Part shown: piece after piece, positions 33,265 to 41,384 of the stretch
Numbering within the stretch: position 1 is the stretch's first letter
Layout of the letters: every line of letters begins with the position of its first letter
Source: Verrucomicrobiota bacterium
GTDB lineage: Bacteria > Verrucomicrobiota > Verrucomicrobiia > Opitutales > Opitutaceae
Direction: 5' to 3'
Length of the DNA: 50,763 nucleotides
Assembly (NCBI GenBank): GCA_023391285.1
Contig: JAEWBF010000032.1
Coordinates: 1 to 50,763, forward strand
Notes under the pieces: generated by a model
Told to the model about the DNA's origin: nothing
What the model saw: only the letters and a program-made list of their open reading frames with translations
Database searches by the model: none
Made by a program: the position numbers and the translations under genes

Positions 33265-34809
33265 TCAGGCCGAAAAAGGGATCGCGCCGGCAGCTTCAGC
33301 CCGCTCGAGCGCAACCCAGAGAGCCTGCGCCTTCCGCGTCGACTCGTCGAGTTCGCGTTCCGGATTCGAATCCGCCACCACGCCGGCGCCCGCCTGCACG
33401 TGCGCGATTCCGTCCTGCAGCAACATCGAACGGATCACGATGTTCAGCTCCATCTCGCCCGCGTAACTGATCCAGCCGAGCGAGCCGGTGTAAAATCCCC
33501 GCCCCACCGGCTCGAGTTCCTCGATGATCTCCATTGTGCGGATTTTCGGACATCCCGTGATCGTGCCGCCGGGAAACATCGATTTGAACACGTCGACCCA
33601 TGTGCATCCCGCCGCTAGCCGGCCCTCCACCTGCGACACGATGTGCATCACATGCGAATACCGCTCGAGCACCATGAACTCCGGCACACGCACACTCCCG
33701 AACTCCGCCACGCCGCCGATATCGTTGCGGATCAGGTCAACCAACATGAGGTGCTCCGCGCGCTCCTTCTCGCTCGCCAGAAGCTCCGCCGAAAAATGCG
33801 AATCGTCCGCCGCCACCCTTCCGCGCGGCCGCGTCCCCGCGATCGGACGCGAACTGATCACGCCCGCTTCGAGCTTCACCAGCAACTCCGGCGAACCGCA
33901 GACGAGCGCGAAGTGGCGCAGCTTGAACAAGCCCATGTAAGGCGATGGATTCACCCGCCGCAGCGCATCGTAAATCCTCTCCGGCGACAGCGCGGTGGGC
34001 CGGCTCGTGCGACGCGAGAGATTCACCTGATACGTATCGCCCGCCGCAATGTAATCGTGGACCCGGCGAGCCGCTTGCTGAAACTCCTCCGCGGAAAACG
34101 AGGAAAGCGGAGCTACCCGCTTCGCAGCGACCAAGCCGGCCATCGATTCCCGGCTGCCCGCACGCGGAGAACGCCATCGTTGCAGCGCGGTTTCAGCCGC
34201 TGCGCTCGCTGCGGCGAACTGCGTTTCAACCGAGCGCTCTGGTGCGAGTTGCGACCAAACCACAACACCCAACGAACGATGCGCATGATCGTAGATGAAC
34301 AATTCACCCGGTTCGATTGCGGCAAATAGCGGCAGTCCCAGATCACGCGGCGCCGTCCGCCGCACGCGTTCCCAGGTTTGCACCAGATCGTATCCAAAAA
34401 GTCCGACAAACCCGCCCGTCATCGCCGGCCACTCCGCAAGCTTCGGCGCACGACGCTCCTCGATCAGCCCCTGGAGCAGCTCCAGCGGCGAGCCGCGCCG
34501 CTCTTCCGCCTCGCCTTCCCCCTCCCCGACGAAAACACGGACGCCCTCCTCCTCTCCCAGAACCAGTCGCTCCGCCTTGCTACATATATAAGTGTAGCGT
34601 CCCGACTGCGCGCTTTCGAGGAGCGCGCAGGGAGCCTCAGTCGCAAGTCCTTCCCAGGAAGCGGGCAGCTCCGTATCCGCTTCAATCGCGACAGCAGGCA
34701 ACCACGTGCAGCCCTCTCGCTGCCATGTTTGCCAATCGTCGTAGGTTACCGGCCTCACGCGGTCCAATCTCGTCGACCGCGCCGCCGCGTCACGACGATT
34801 CCGCGACAT
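33265..34809 (-). CDS. pabB: Aminodeoxychorismate synthase component I (PabB)
   Basis: 514-residue chorismate-utilising enzyme making aminodeoxychorismate. Evidence: an N-terminal domain with GGFVGLFGYDLVQTWE, then ISSRPIAGTRPRG (319-330), LLASEKERAEHLMLVDLIRNDIG, RYSHVMHIVSQV, MFPGGTITGCPK and FYTGSLGWIS-YAGEMELNIVIRS. PIAGT carries alanine at the position where E. coli PabB has its active-site lysine (PIKGT); this is the TrpE-like state, found in some PabB too. No glutaminase subunit (PabA/TrpG) is nearby. TrpE is an alternative; the folate neighbours decide for PabB. Confidence 0.85.
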   Translation of the reverse strand: MSRNRRDAAARSTRLDRVRPVTYDDWQTWQREGCTWLPAVAIEADTELPASWEGLATEAPCALLESAQSGRYTYICSKAERLVLGEEEGVRVFVGEGEGEAEERRGSPLELLQGLIEERRAPKLAEWPAMTGGFVGLFGYDLVQTWERVRRTAPRDLGLPLFAAIEPGELFIYDHAHRSLGVVVWSQLAPERSVETQFAAASAAAETALQRWRSPRAGSRESMAGLVAAKRVAPLSSFSAEEFQQAARRVHDYIAAGDTYQVNLSRRTSRPTALSPERIYDALRRVNPSPYMGLFKLRHFALVCGSPELLVKLEAGVISSRPIAGTRPRGRVAADDSHFSAELLASEKERAEHLMLVDLIRNDIGGVAEFGSVRVPEFMVLERYSHVMHIVSQVEGRLAAGCTWVDVFKSMFPGGTITGCPKIRTMEIIEELEPVGRGFYTGSLGWISYAGEMELNIVIRSMLLQDGIAHVQAGAGVVADSNPERELDESTRKAQALWVALERAEAAGAIPFSA

Positions 34810-34857
34810 GCCGCTTTAGGTTGGAAACGAAGAGCGCGGCACACTCACATCGCAGCG

Positions 34858-35751
34858 ATGCAATCCTGGCAAAGCCCCCATGGCCGTCCCCTGCCCGAAA
34901 TTGGGCGACGCACCCTGATCATGGGCATTCTCAACGTCACCCCGGATTCCTTTTCGGACGGCGGCCAGTTGGGATCGACGCAAGCCATCCTGGACCGCGC
35001 GGGCGCGATGCTCGAGGCCGGAGCAGATGTGCTCGATATCGGCGGTGAATCGACGCGCCCTGGTTCCCAGCCACTGGAAGCGCAGCAAGAACTCGCCCGC
35101 GTGCTGCCCGCCATCGAAGCCGTGCGACGCTGCTGGCCGCACGTTCCGCTTTCGATCGACACCTACAAGGCCGACGTCGCCGACGCAGCCATCGGGGCGG
35201 GCGCCGACATCATCAACGACGTCTGGGGCGCGCTCCACGGTCTCTCGTCTTCGGAACGCCGCGCGCGCAGATCGCGTTCTTCGTCCGAGCCGACACCGAT
35301 GGCGCTCGTCGCTGCGCGCCAAAAGTGTCCGCTGATCCTGATGCACAACCGTCCCGACCGCGATTACAGCGACTTCATCCGTGACGTGCTGGGTGATTTG
35401 AAGATGAGCATCGCCACCGCTCGCGCCGCCGGAGTCGAAGAGCGGCAGATCTGGACCGACCCGGGTTTTGGTTTTGCGAAAAACGTGCCGCACAATCTCG
35501 CCGTCCTGCGCGATCTTCGCCGCATCGTCGATTTAGGCCCTCCTGTGCTGGTGGGAACCTCGCGCAAATCCACGCTGGGCGCCGTGCTTGGCACGACAGT
35601 GGACGACCGACTGGAAGCGGGCGGCGCGACCGCCGTGTGGGCCATCCAACAAGGCGCCGCGATGATCCGCGTTCACGACGTGCGCGAAATGACTCGCTTC
35701 GCCCGCATGGCGGACGCGATCAAAGCCGGGCTCGATTTCAAAACCTCCTGA
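34858..35751 (+). CDS. folP: Dihydropteroate synthase
   Basis: 297-residue TIM barrel joining p-aminobenzoate to the pterin pyrophosphate; the target of sulfonamides. MGILNVTPDSFSDGG (22-36), VLDIGGESTRPGSQP (58-72), SIDTYKADVA, GADIINDVWG (115-124), LILMHNR, TDPGFGFAKN and GTSRKS are canonical. After NDVWGALHG comes an unusual Ser/Arg-rich insert of about 20 residues (127-146) before the usual MALVAA...CPLILMH, encoded by an imperfect palindrome. It diverges from pabB with 48 bases between the starts. Confidence 0.95.
   Translation: MQSWQSPHGRPLPEIGRRTLIMGILNVTPDSFSDGGQLGSTQAILDRAGAMLEAGADVLDIGGESTRPGSQPLEAQQELARVLPAIEAVRRCWPHVPLSIDTYKADVADAAIGAGADIINDVWGALHGLSSSERRARRSRSSSEPTPMALVAARQKCPLILMHNRPDRDYSDFIRDVLGDLKMSIATARAAGVEERQIWTDPGFGFAKNVPHNLAVLRDLRRIVDLGPPVLVGTSRKSTLGAVLGTTVDDRLEAGGATAVWAIQQGAAMIRVHDVREMTRFARMADAIKAGLDFKTS
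35244..35289. repeat. Imperfect palindrome encoding the FolP insert
   Basis: CTCG (35244-35247) pairs with CGAG (35286-35289), and GAACGC (35254-35259) with GCGTTC (35274-35279), with six unpaired bases between the stems on each side and a CGCGC-rich loop. It coincides with the extra residues of FolP. The pairing is weak compared with the murF case. Confidence 0.35.
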
Positions 35752-35753
35752 GC

Positions 35754-36131
35754 ATGGACAAACTCATCCTTCGCGAACTCCACTTCGTCGCGCGCCACGG
35801 TGTGCTGCCGGTCGAACACGAAACGAGCCAGCACTTCTCGGCGACCCTGGAGTTGGAACTGTCCCTCGCCGAAGCGGGCCGCACCGATCACCTCGATCGC
35901 ACCATCGACTACTGCGCCGTGCAGGAGGTGGTGCGCACGATCATCGAAGGATCTCATCGCAAGTTGATCGAAACCCTCGCCGAGAACGTCGCCGCCGAGG
36001 TGTTGCGCGCCTTTCCCCCCGTGCAAGCCGTGACCGTCGAAATCCTGAAGCCGCGCCCTCCGGTCGATTTCCAGTTCGCCGGCGTCGCCGTGAGAATTCG
36101 GCGCGAACGACGCGCGCAAACAGCGCCGTGA
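35754..36131 (+). CDS. folB: Dihydroneopterin aldolase
   Basis: 125-residue enzyme, typical size, that splits dihydroneopterin to 6-hydroxymethyl-dihydropterin and glycolaldehyde. DKLILRELHFVARHGVLPVEHETSQHFSATLELEL, then DRTIDYCAVQEVV and KLIETLAENVAAEVL, with VTVEILKP near the end, match the family, including the active-site glutamate in the GVLPVEHE stretch and the late lysine. It starts two bases after the folP stop and overlaps folK. Confidence 0.95.
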   Translation: MDKLILRELHFVARHGVLPVEHETSQHFSATLELELSLAEAGRTDHLDRTIDYCAVQEVVRTIIEGSHRKLIETLAENVAAEVLRAFPPVQAVTVEILKPRPPVDFQFAGVAVRIRRERRAQTAP

Positions 36132-36661
36132 AATCCGGCATGGGAATCCGCCAAGCCTTTGTCGCCGCCGGTTCGAACCTCGGCGATCGCGCCACGACGC
36201 TGGCTCGAGCGCTCGCCTCGCTGCGCGCGGCGGAAGGAATCGTCGTCGTGGAATCATCTCCGCTCTACGAGACGGAACCCGTCGGCCTGGTCGACCAGCC
36301 GCCATTCCTCAACCTCGTGGCGGGAGTGGAAACGACACTTGAACCAGAGGCTCTTCTAGAAACATTGCAGCGGATCGAACAGGAATTCGGGCGCGAACGT
36401 GTCGTTCGCTGGGGACCACGCACCCTCGACCTCGATTTGCTCGCCCTTGAGGGAGCAACTCGCAACGACGCGCAGCTTCAACTCCCCCACCCGCGCATGC
36501 TCGAACGTGCCTTCGTCATGGTTCCGCTCGCCGACGTCCTCGCGCGTCCAGGTTTCGCCCAGCGCGGATGGGACTGGCTGCGCGCGCGCACCAGCACAAT
36601 TTCCCGGGCGGGTGTATCCGAGTTCCCAGCACCGCCAGCCACTCCTTCAGAGCAATCTTGA
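36128..36661 (+). CDS. folK: 2-amino-4-hydroxy-6-hydroxymethyldihydropteridine pyrophosphokinase
   Basis: 177-residue kinase (HPPK) that activates hydroxymethyl-dihydropterin for FolP. AFVAAGSNLGDRATTLARAL, VVESSPLYETEPVGLVDQPPFLN, ERVVRWGPRTLDLDLL and LPHPRMLERAFVMVPLADV are the family motifs, with the magnesium-binding aspartates in DLDLL. The GTG start overlaps the folB stop (GTGA); an internal ATG lies four codons on. It completes folP-folB-folK. The 193 bases to the first tRNA hold no gene. Confidence 0.96.
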   Translation: MKSGMGIRQAFVAAGSNLGDRATTLARALASLRAAEGIVVVESSPLYETEPVGLVDQPPFLNLVAGVETTLEPEALLETLQRIEQEFGRERVVRWGPRTLDLDLLALEGATRNDAQLQLPHPRMLERAFVMVPLADVLARPGFAQRGWDWLRARTSTISRAGVSEFPAPPATPSEQS

Positions 36662-36811
36662 AGGGATTGGCTGAGGCCGGGTGTTGGGCAGGGATGCTCG
36701 CAGGAGATGCTCGAACGTTTCGTTTGCGTGCGGAAGACCGTGGCGAGACAGCGCATTCACCGCGCGCTCGAAAGGAGGTGCGCGACACCTGCTGAATCGG
36801 GGAAATCACAG

Positions 36812-36840
36812 TTGACTTCAACGACTGCTGTGTGAGTTTT
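36812..36840 (+). promoter_or_regulatory. Possible promoter of the tRNA cluster
   Basis: TTGACT (36812-36817) is a near-consensus -35 box placed 38 bases before the tRNA-Lys 5' end, the right distance for a start a few bases ahead of the tRNA. The -10 region (around 36835-36840, AGTTTT) is a poor match, so this is tentative. Confidence 0.3.
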
Positions 36841-36854
36841 TCCGCCCCTTGTTT

Positions 36855-36929
36855 GGCTTCCTAGCTCAATGGTAGAGCAGCTGACTCTTAATCAGTAGGT
36901 TCGGGGTTCGAGTCCCCGGGGAGCCACCA
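36855..36929 (+). tRNA. tRNA-Lys(CTT)
   Basis: Complete cloverleaf of 75 bases. Acceptor GGCTTCC pairs with GGGAGCC (one G-T), the D-arm is GCTC-GAGC, the anticodon stem GCTGA/TCAGT encloses loop CTCTTAA with anticodon CTT, and the T-arm is CGGGG-TTCGAGT-CCCCG. The 3' CCA is encoded. First of three tRNAs in a row. Confidence 0.97.
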
Positions 36930-37016
36930 GCTTTCGCTCTCGCATGCGGGCGTGGAGGCGGGTTCAGGACGTTATTTTCAAGTCCAAGTCGGCGGGCGCA
37001 GCCAGTTCCTCTTTGC

Positions 37017-37091
37017 GCCGGCGTAGCTCAACGGTAGAGCACCTGTTTTGTAAACAGGCGGTTGCGGGTTCGAATCCCATCGCCGGCTCCA
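37017..37091 (+). tRNA. tRNA-Thr(TGT)
   Basis: 75 bases. Acceptor GCCGGCG pairs perfectly with CGCCGGC, the D-arm is GCTC-GAGC, the anticodon stem CCTGT/ACAGG encloses TTTGTAA with anticodon TGT, the T-loop is TTCGAAT. The CCA end is encoded; the discriminator base is T. Confidence 0.97.
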
Positions 37092-37140
37092 GTTGTGCCA
37101 ACCGTCCGGTCTCGTCGCCCGCCGACCCGCCTGTTTTATT

Positions 37141-37214
37141 TGCCCGATGGTGTAATGGTAGCACAACGGATTCTGACTCCGTTTGTCTAGGTTCGAGTCC
37201 TAGTCGGGCAGCCA
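37141..37214 (+). tRNA. tRNA-Gln(CTG)
   Basis: 74 bases. Acceptor TGCCCGA pairs with TCGGGCA, the anticodon stem ACGGA/TCCGT encloses TTCTGAC with anticodon CTG, the T-loop is TTCGAGT, followed by G and an encoded CCA. The co-occurrence of gatCAB suggests that this tRNA may be charged through Glu-tRNA(Gln), unless a glutaminyl-tRNA synthetase exists outside the window. Confidence 0.97.
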
Positions 37215-37312
37215 CAGAAACATCTCCGTGGACTTCCGAAAATCCGGCGTTCCCTGAACCGCTTCTCAGCGGAAAACGCAAGTGTCACGCAGCCAGCCTT
37301 GGTGTCGTTTTT

Positions 37313-37339
37313 TGCGCATTCTCGCGCATAATTTTTTTT
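37313..37339 (+). terminator. Likely terminator of the tRNA cluster
   Basis: TGCGC (37313-37317) and GCGCA (37324-37328) form a short stem followed three bases later by eight T (37332-37339); a T-run before the stem can pair partly with the bases after it. It lies about 100 bases past tRNA-Gln, a sensible place for transcription to end. Confidence 0.5.
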
Positions 37340-37353
37340 CGAGACAAAGTAGG

Positions 37354-37382
37354 TTGACACCCAGAAATCGATGAAGCCTAGT
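37354..37382 (+). promoter_or_regulatory. Possible promoter upstream of exbB
   Basis: A perfect TTGACA -35 box (37354-37359) with CCTAGT at a 17-base spacing (37377-37382) as a weak -10. It would give a leader of over 200 bases before exbB. The rest of 37383-37606 shows no gene and no obvious riboswitch fold; an AT-rich stretch occurs near 37500-37530. Confidence 0.3.
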
Positions 37383-37606
37383 TCGCGCTCCCCCACAGCT
37401 ACCTCCAGTTTTTTCGAAGCAGCGACATGCTGATACAAATCCGCCTTCCCCGCGCAGTTTGTGGCCGAAAGATTATCAAGAACCGGCCTCTTTCTTGCTA
37501 GTTCGCGGATATGAAATTGAATCTTTCAGCAGTTGACCTCGTCTATTTCTCTGCCCCGACCCTCTAAACGTAGGCAGATCCGATACCCTAAACCCTTTCT
37601 CATCCT

Positions 37607-38266
37607 ATGACCATCCAAAGCCTCCCCATCGCGTTCCTTCTCGGTGATGCCACACTGATGGAACTCTTCAAACACGGCGGTCCCATCATGTGGCCCATCC
37701 TGCTCGTGTCGTTCCTCGGCGTCACCGTCATCGTCGAGCGCATGCTGTTCATCATTCGCGAAAACAGCCACCGCGAACCCGAAGTCGTGGAGAAGATGCT
37801 CGAGCTCGTCGAGAAGCGCGACATCGACGGCGCGCTCGCCGTCGGCCGTCAGAGCAAGGACTTCGTTGCTCGCATCCTCGTCTACAGTCTCTCGAACAAG
37901 GAATACTCGATGCACAACGCGTTCATTCGCGCGTCGGGTCAGGAACTCGCCCGCTTCCAACAAGGCATGGCGACGCTCGACACCGTCATCACCGCCGCTC
38001 CGCTCCTCGGTCTGCTTGGCACCGTCACGGGCATGATGAAGACCTTCGGTAACATGCAAGGTGACATCAGCGCCGCCGCCGGCGCGATCACCGGTGGTGT
38101 CGCCGAAGCGCTCATCGCGACGGCGTGCGGTCTCGCGATCGCCATCGTCGGTCTCCTCCCCTACAACTATCTCAACGCCCGCACCGAGGAAGCGAAGCAT
38201 GAAGTTGCCGACGCCTCCAACGCGCTGGAAATCCTCGTCAAGAAGTCCGAATCGTTCGCGGCCTAA
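37607..38266 (+). CDS. exbB: MotA/TolQ/ExbB proton channel protein
   Basis: 219-residue inner-membrane channel subunit with three membrane helices: MWPILLVSFLGVTVIVERMLFII (about 28-50), ITAAPLLGLLGTVTGMMKTF (about 128-147) and the GGVAEALIATACGLAIAIVGLLPYN segment (about 163-187). The pattern AAPLLGLLGTVTGM followed by EALIATACGL is the ExbB/TolQ signature. It is first in an exbB-exbD-exbD-tonB operon and would use the proton gradient to drive TonB. Confidence 0.95.
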   Translation: MTIQSLPIAFLLGDATLMELFKHGGPIMWPILLVSFLGVTVIVERMLFIIRENSHREPEVVEKMLELVEKRDIDGALAVGRQSKDFVARILVYSLSNKEYSMHNAFIRASGQELARFQQGMATLDTVITAAPLLGLLGTVTGMMKTFGNMQGDISAAAGAITGGVAEALIATACGLAIAIVGLLPYNYLNARTEEAKHEVADASNALEILVKKSESFAA

Positions 38267-38309
38267 TAAAGACCGCGGTCGAGCGTTTCATCACTAGCCC
38301 TCTCTCCTT

Positions 38310-38747
38310 ATGGCCGGATCATCAGGTGGCACAGGCCCAGGCGGCGCCAAGAAGGCGCGCATCGAAATCATTCCGCTGATCGATGTGATCTTCTTTCTGC
38401 TCGCGACCTTCGTTTTGTTCACGCTCTCGCTGAACAAGTCCGAAGGTCTCTCCGGGGTCACCATGCCTCAGGCTGATACCGGCGAAAACCGCGATCCCAG
38501 TGACTCGGTCACGATCACGGTGACGCAGGAAGGCACGATCGGATGGAACAAGGATCCGGTGACTTTGGATGAGTTTCTCTCCCGGTTGCGGAGCTACAAG
38601 GCTTCCAACCCGGAGGGCCGGATCCTCATCAACGGAGACGAGAACGCCTTCTTCAGTCAGGCCATCTATGTCTTCGACGAAGTTCGCAAGGCGGGCTTCC
38701 AGAAAGTGCTCATCGAAACGCGCCTCAAGGCGCCCGGCGCGAGCTGA
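38310..38747 (+). CDS. exbD: ExbD/TolR family protein, first copy
   Basis: 145 residues. A short cytoplasmic tail, then IEIIPLIDVIFFLLATFVLFTLSL (about 18-41) with the functionally essential aspartate in PLIDV, and a periplasmic TolR-like domain (about 60-145). The N-terminal tail is Gly-rich (MAGSSGGTGPGGAKKAR). It is nearly identical to the second copy through the membrane segment but diverges in the periplasmic part, suggesting an old duplication with specialisation. Confidence 0.95.
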   Translation: MAGSSGGTGPGGAKKARIEIIPLIDVIFFLLATFVLFTLSLNKSEGLSGVTMPQADTGENRDPSDSVTITVTQEGTIGWNKDPVTLDEFLSRLRSYKASNPEGRILINGDENAFFSQAIYVFDEVRKAGFQKVLIETRLKAPGAS

Positions 38748-38797
38748 CCCACGTCCGCTTCGCCTCCCCTTTTCTGCTTTAGCAATCCTCTCCCGAC

Positions 38798-39238
38798 ATG
38801 GCGCAAGGTTCCGTTCCCAAGGTTACAGACGAAGCCAAGAAGAAGGCTCGTATTGAGATCATCCCTCTCATTGACGTTATCTTCTTCCTCCTGGCGACGT
38901 TCGTTCTGTTCACCCTCTCGCTGAACAAGATTCAATCGGTGCCGATCAACTTGCCTGTCGCCTCCAACACGCCTGCAAGCAAGTCCGACCTCGACGAAAC
39001 CGTCACCCTCCAAGTTTCCGACCAGGGCTCCTGCTACTGGAACAAGGAGCTGATCACCCTCTCGGAGATCGGCCCCCGTCTTCAGCAATACAAGACCCAA
39101 GTGCCCAATCCCCGCGTGCTGATCGCCGGCGACGACAAAGCCAAATTCGGCGCGACCATCCTCGCTCTCGACGAAGTGCGCAAAGCGGGCATCCAGCAGG
39201 TTTCGGTTGAAACCCGCGTTCGCGGCACCGGCCGCTAA
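38798..39238 (+). CDS. exbD: ExbD/TolR family protein, second copy
   Basis: 146 residues, same layout as the first copy: KKARIEIIPLIDVIFFLLATFVLFTLSLNK with the conserved aspartate, then a periplasmic domain starting SVPINLPVASN, the more usual ExbD wording. Two ExbD types with one ExbB could form a mixed stator. It begins 50 bases after the first copy and precedes tonB by 20 bases. Confidence 0.95.
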   Translation: MAQGSVPKVTDEAKKKARIEIIPLIDVIFFLLATFVLFTLSLNKIQSVPINLPVASNTPASKSDLDETVTLQVSDQGSCYWNKELITLSEIGPRLQQYKTQVPNPRVLIAGDDKAKFGATILALDEVRKAGIQQVSVETRVRGTGR

Positions 39239-39258
39239 ACTCTGCGAATACACACATC

Positions 39259-39909
39259 ATGCGCCGCGATCTGATCATCGGTATCCTCATTTCCATCGCA
39301 TTCCACGGCGGCATCGCCTGGCTCGGCGAACTCGAATCCGCCAAGCCCGTTCAACAGATCGTCGAGGAGGAGCCCACCATCGAGTTGATGGAAATGCCCA
39401 AACTCGAGCCCGAGGAGCCCGAAATCGTCGAATCCGACCAGGAGCAGACCGCGCCCGTTGAATTCGCCCCGCCCATGCAGCAGGACGTCCCGCAGATCGT
39501 TCAACTCGACTCGTTCGTGCAGCAGGTCCAGCCGCCGCCCCCCGAGGGCCTGAAGCCCAACATGGGCGTGATCAGCATCCCGCAGGGCCGGCCAGGCGGT
39601 TTCGCGCAAGGCGTCGAAATCTTCGACATCTCGAAGCTCGATCAGCGCCCCCAAGCCCGCTCGACCCCCGCCCCTCAATATCCTTTTGAAATGCGCCGCG
39701 CCGGCATCACCGGTGAGGTCGTCGTCGAATTCATCGTCGACGCCAACGGCGATGTCCGGAACGCCTTTGCTGTGCGCTCCACCCAGCGCGAATTTGAAAC
39801 CGCCGCCGTCCAAGCGGTGAGCAAATGGAAATTCAAACCCGGTCGAAAAGGTGGCCGCGCGGTTAACACGCGCATGCAGCAGCCCATCGCCTTCAATCTC
39901 GCAGAATAA
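39259..39909 (+). CDS. tonB: TonB-like energy transducer
   Basis: 216 residues. N-terminal membrane anchor (LIIGILISIAFHGGIAWLGEL, about 5-25; the family's SxxxH motif is present as SIAFH), an acidic Pro/Glu-rich spacer (about 34-100), and a C-terminal TonB domain from about 130 with YPFEMRRAGITGEVVVEFIVDANGDV, then VSKWKFKPGRKGGRAV. It links the ExbB-ExbD motor to outer-membrane receptors. No receptor gene is in the window. The stop shares one base with the next start. Confidence 0.93.
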   Translation: MRRDLIIGILISIAFHGGIAWLGELESAKPVQQIVEEEPTIELMEMPKLEPEEPEIVESDQEQTAPVEFAPPMQQDVPQIVQLDSFVQQVQPPPPEGLKPNMGVISIPQGRPGGFAQGVEIFDISKLDQRPQARSTPAPQYPFEMRRAGITGEVVVEFIVDANGDVRNAFAVRSTQREFETAAVQAVSKWKFKPGRKGGRAVNTRMQQPIAFNLAE

Positions 39910-41372
39910 TGCTGACCGTTTTATCCCTCTCCCCGCGCGGCCGTCGCTATCGCCGCGCTCTTTTCTGTGCGCTCGCCGCCGCATTGGCGACACCTGTCGT
40001 CATCTCCGCTGCCGAGGGGCCCGCCCATTCCCTGGAGGAGCGCATCGCCACGGAACTCCAAAAGCTTCAGCCGCTGGTTGACGCCAAGAACTGGGACGGC
40101 TCGCTCGCGCTCATCCAAACGCTCAAGTCCAACGCGAAGCCCGAGAGCTACGACATGGCCTTCCTCTCCGACATCGAGGCCAAGATCTATCTCCAAAAGG
40201 GCGACTACGCGAAAGTTCCCGCTCCTTGGGAACAGGCCCTTCGCCTGCACGACAAGTTCAACTACTTCCAACCAAACGCCGTCCAGGACATCCTCTATTA
40301 CCTCGCCCAGATCTACTATCAAGAGGCGACAGGGACGAAGAATACCGCCGTCCAGAAGCAGGCCTTTGCCAAAGCACAGTCCTACCTTCAACGCTGGTTC
40401 TCGACCAACAAGAAGCCCGACTACGACCCCGCCATCCAGGAAGCCGCCATCTTCCACGCTTCGCTGCTCTACAATCAAGCGGCCCTCGATCAGGAAAACA
40501 TCGACAAGGAACTTCTGAAGAAGGCCGAAGCGGAAGTTGAGCGCGGCCTCCGCCTCACGCCGCGACCGAAGGATACCCTCTACATCCTTCTCCTCGCGAT
40601 CAATCAAACGCTCAACAACTACGAGAAACTCGCCGAGGTCCTCGAACTTCTCGTTAAACAATACCCCGCCAAGAAGGATTATTGGAGTCAACTCGCCGGC
40701 GTCTATCTGACGCTCGCGAATCAGCAAAATCAGGACGCTCGCACCGCCCGCGAATACAACACCCGGGCGATCCTCGCCATCGAGCGCGCTCAGGCCTTGG
40801 GCTTCATGAAGACGCCCAAGGACAACTACACGCTCGTGGGCATCTACTTCAACGTCGGACAATTCGGCCGCGCAACCGAGCTGCTCCACGCCGGTCTTCG
40901 CGACGGATCAATCGAAAACGACCAGAAGAATTGGGAGCTCCTCGCCTACTCGTATCAACAGGTCGATCGCCCCCTCCAAGCCATCGACGCCCTCCGCGAG
41001 GGCGCCAAGAAGTTCCCGAAGTCCGGTCAGCTCGATTACCAAATCGCTCAGGTCGCCTACTCGCTCAACCGGCCCGACGACGCCTACAAGTCCCTGCAGG
41101 ATGCGATCGAAAAGGGCGGCTTGGAAAAACCCGGCGCCGTTCACGGCTTCATGGCCTACGTCGCTTGGGAACTCGGAAAGCTGCATGAAGCCGCCGCCTC
41201 GGTCGACAAGGCCCTCGCCTCACCCGATGCCAAGAACGACCAACAACTCCCTCGCCTGAAGACCGCAATCGAAGAAGCCATTCGCGAAAAAGAAGCTCCT
41301 GCCGAGGAACCCGCTCAACCTGCGGAGTCCTCCGACAAAGAAGCCAACGCCGAAGAACCGAAAACGCTTTAA
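39909..41372 (+). CDS. Ton-operon TPR protein
   Basis: 487 residues with an N-terminal signal or anchor (RRALFCALAAALATPVVISAA, about 14-34) and a largely helical body with TPR-like repeats, for example KNWELLAYSYQQVDRPLQAIDALREGAKKFP (about 338-368) and PDDAYKSLQDAIEKGG. The tail (about 455-487) is Glu/Ala/Pro-rich and probably disordered. TPR proteins are often encoded with exbB-exbD-tonB in bacteria with many TonB receptors, where they are thought to support the complex from the periplasm. The start overlaps tonB (TAATG). Confidence 0.88.
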   Translation: MLTVLSLSPRGRRYRRALFCALAAALATPVVISAAEGPAHSLEERIATELQKLQPLVDAKNWDGSLALIQTLKSNAKPESYDMAFLSDIEAKIYLQKGDYAKVPAPWEQALRLHDKFNYFQPNAVQDILYYLAQIYYQEATGTKNTAVQKQAFAKAQSYLQRWFSTNKKPDYDPAIQEAAIFHASLLYNQAALDQENIDKELLKKAEAEVERGLRLTPRPKDTLYILLLAINQTLNNYEKLAEVLELLVKQYPAKKDYWSQLAGVYLTLANQQNQDARTAREYNTRAILAIERAQALGFMKTPKDNYTLVGIYFNVGQFGRATELLHAGLRDGSIENDQKNWELLAYSYQQVDRPLQAIDALREGAKKFPKSGQLDYQIAQVAYSLNRPDDAYKSLQDAIEKGGLEKPGAVHGFMAYVAWELGKLHEAAASVDKALASPDAKNDQQLPRLKTAIEEAIREKEAPAEEPAQPAESSDKEANAEEPKTL

Positions 41373-41384
41373 TTGCCCCTCTCC

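Noticed and set aside
38271..38280. GACCGCGGTC palindrome after exbB
   Set aside because: Ten bases only, and no partner motif or operator context.
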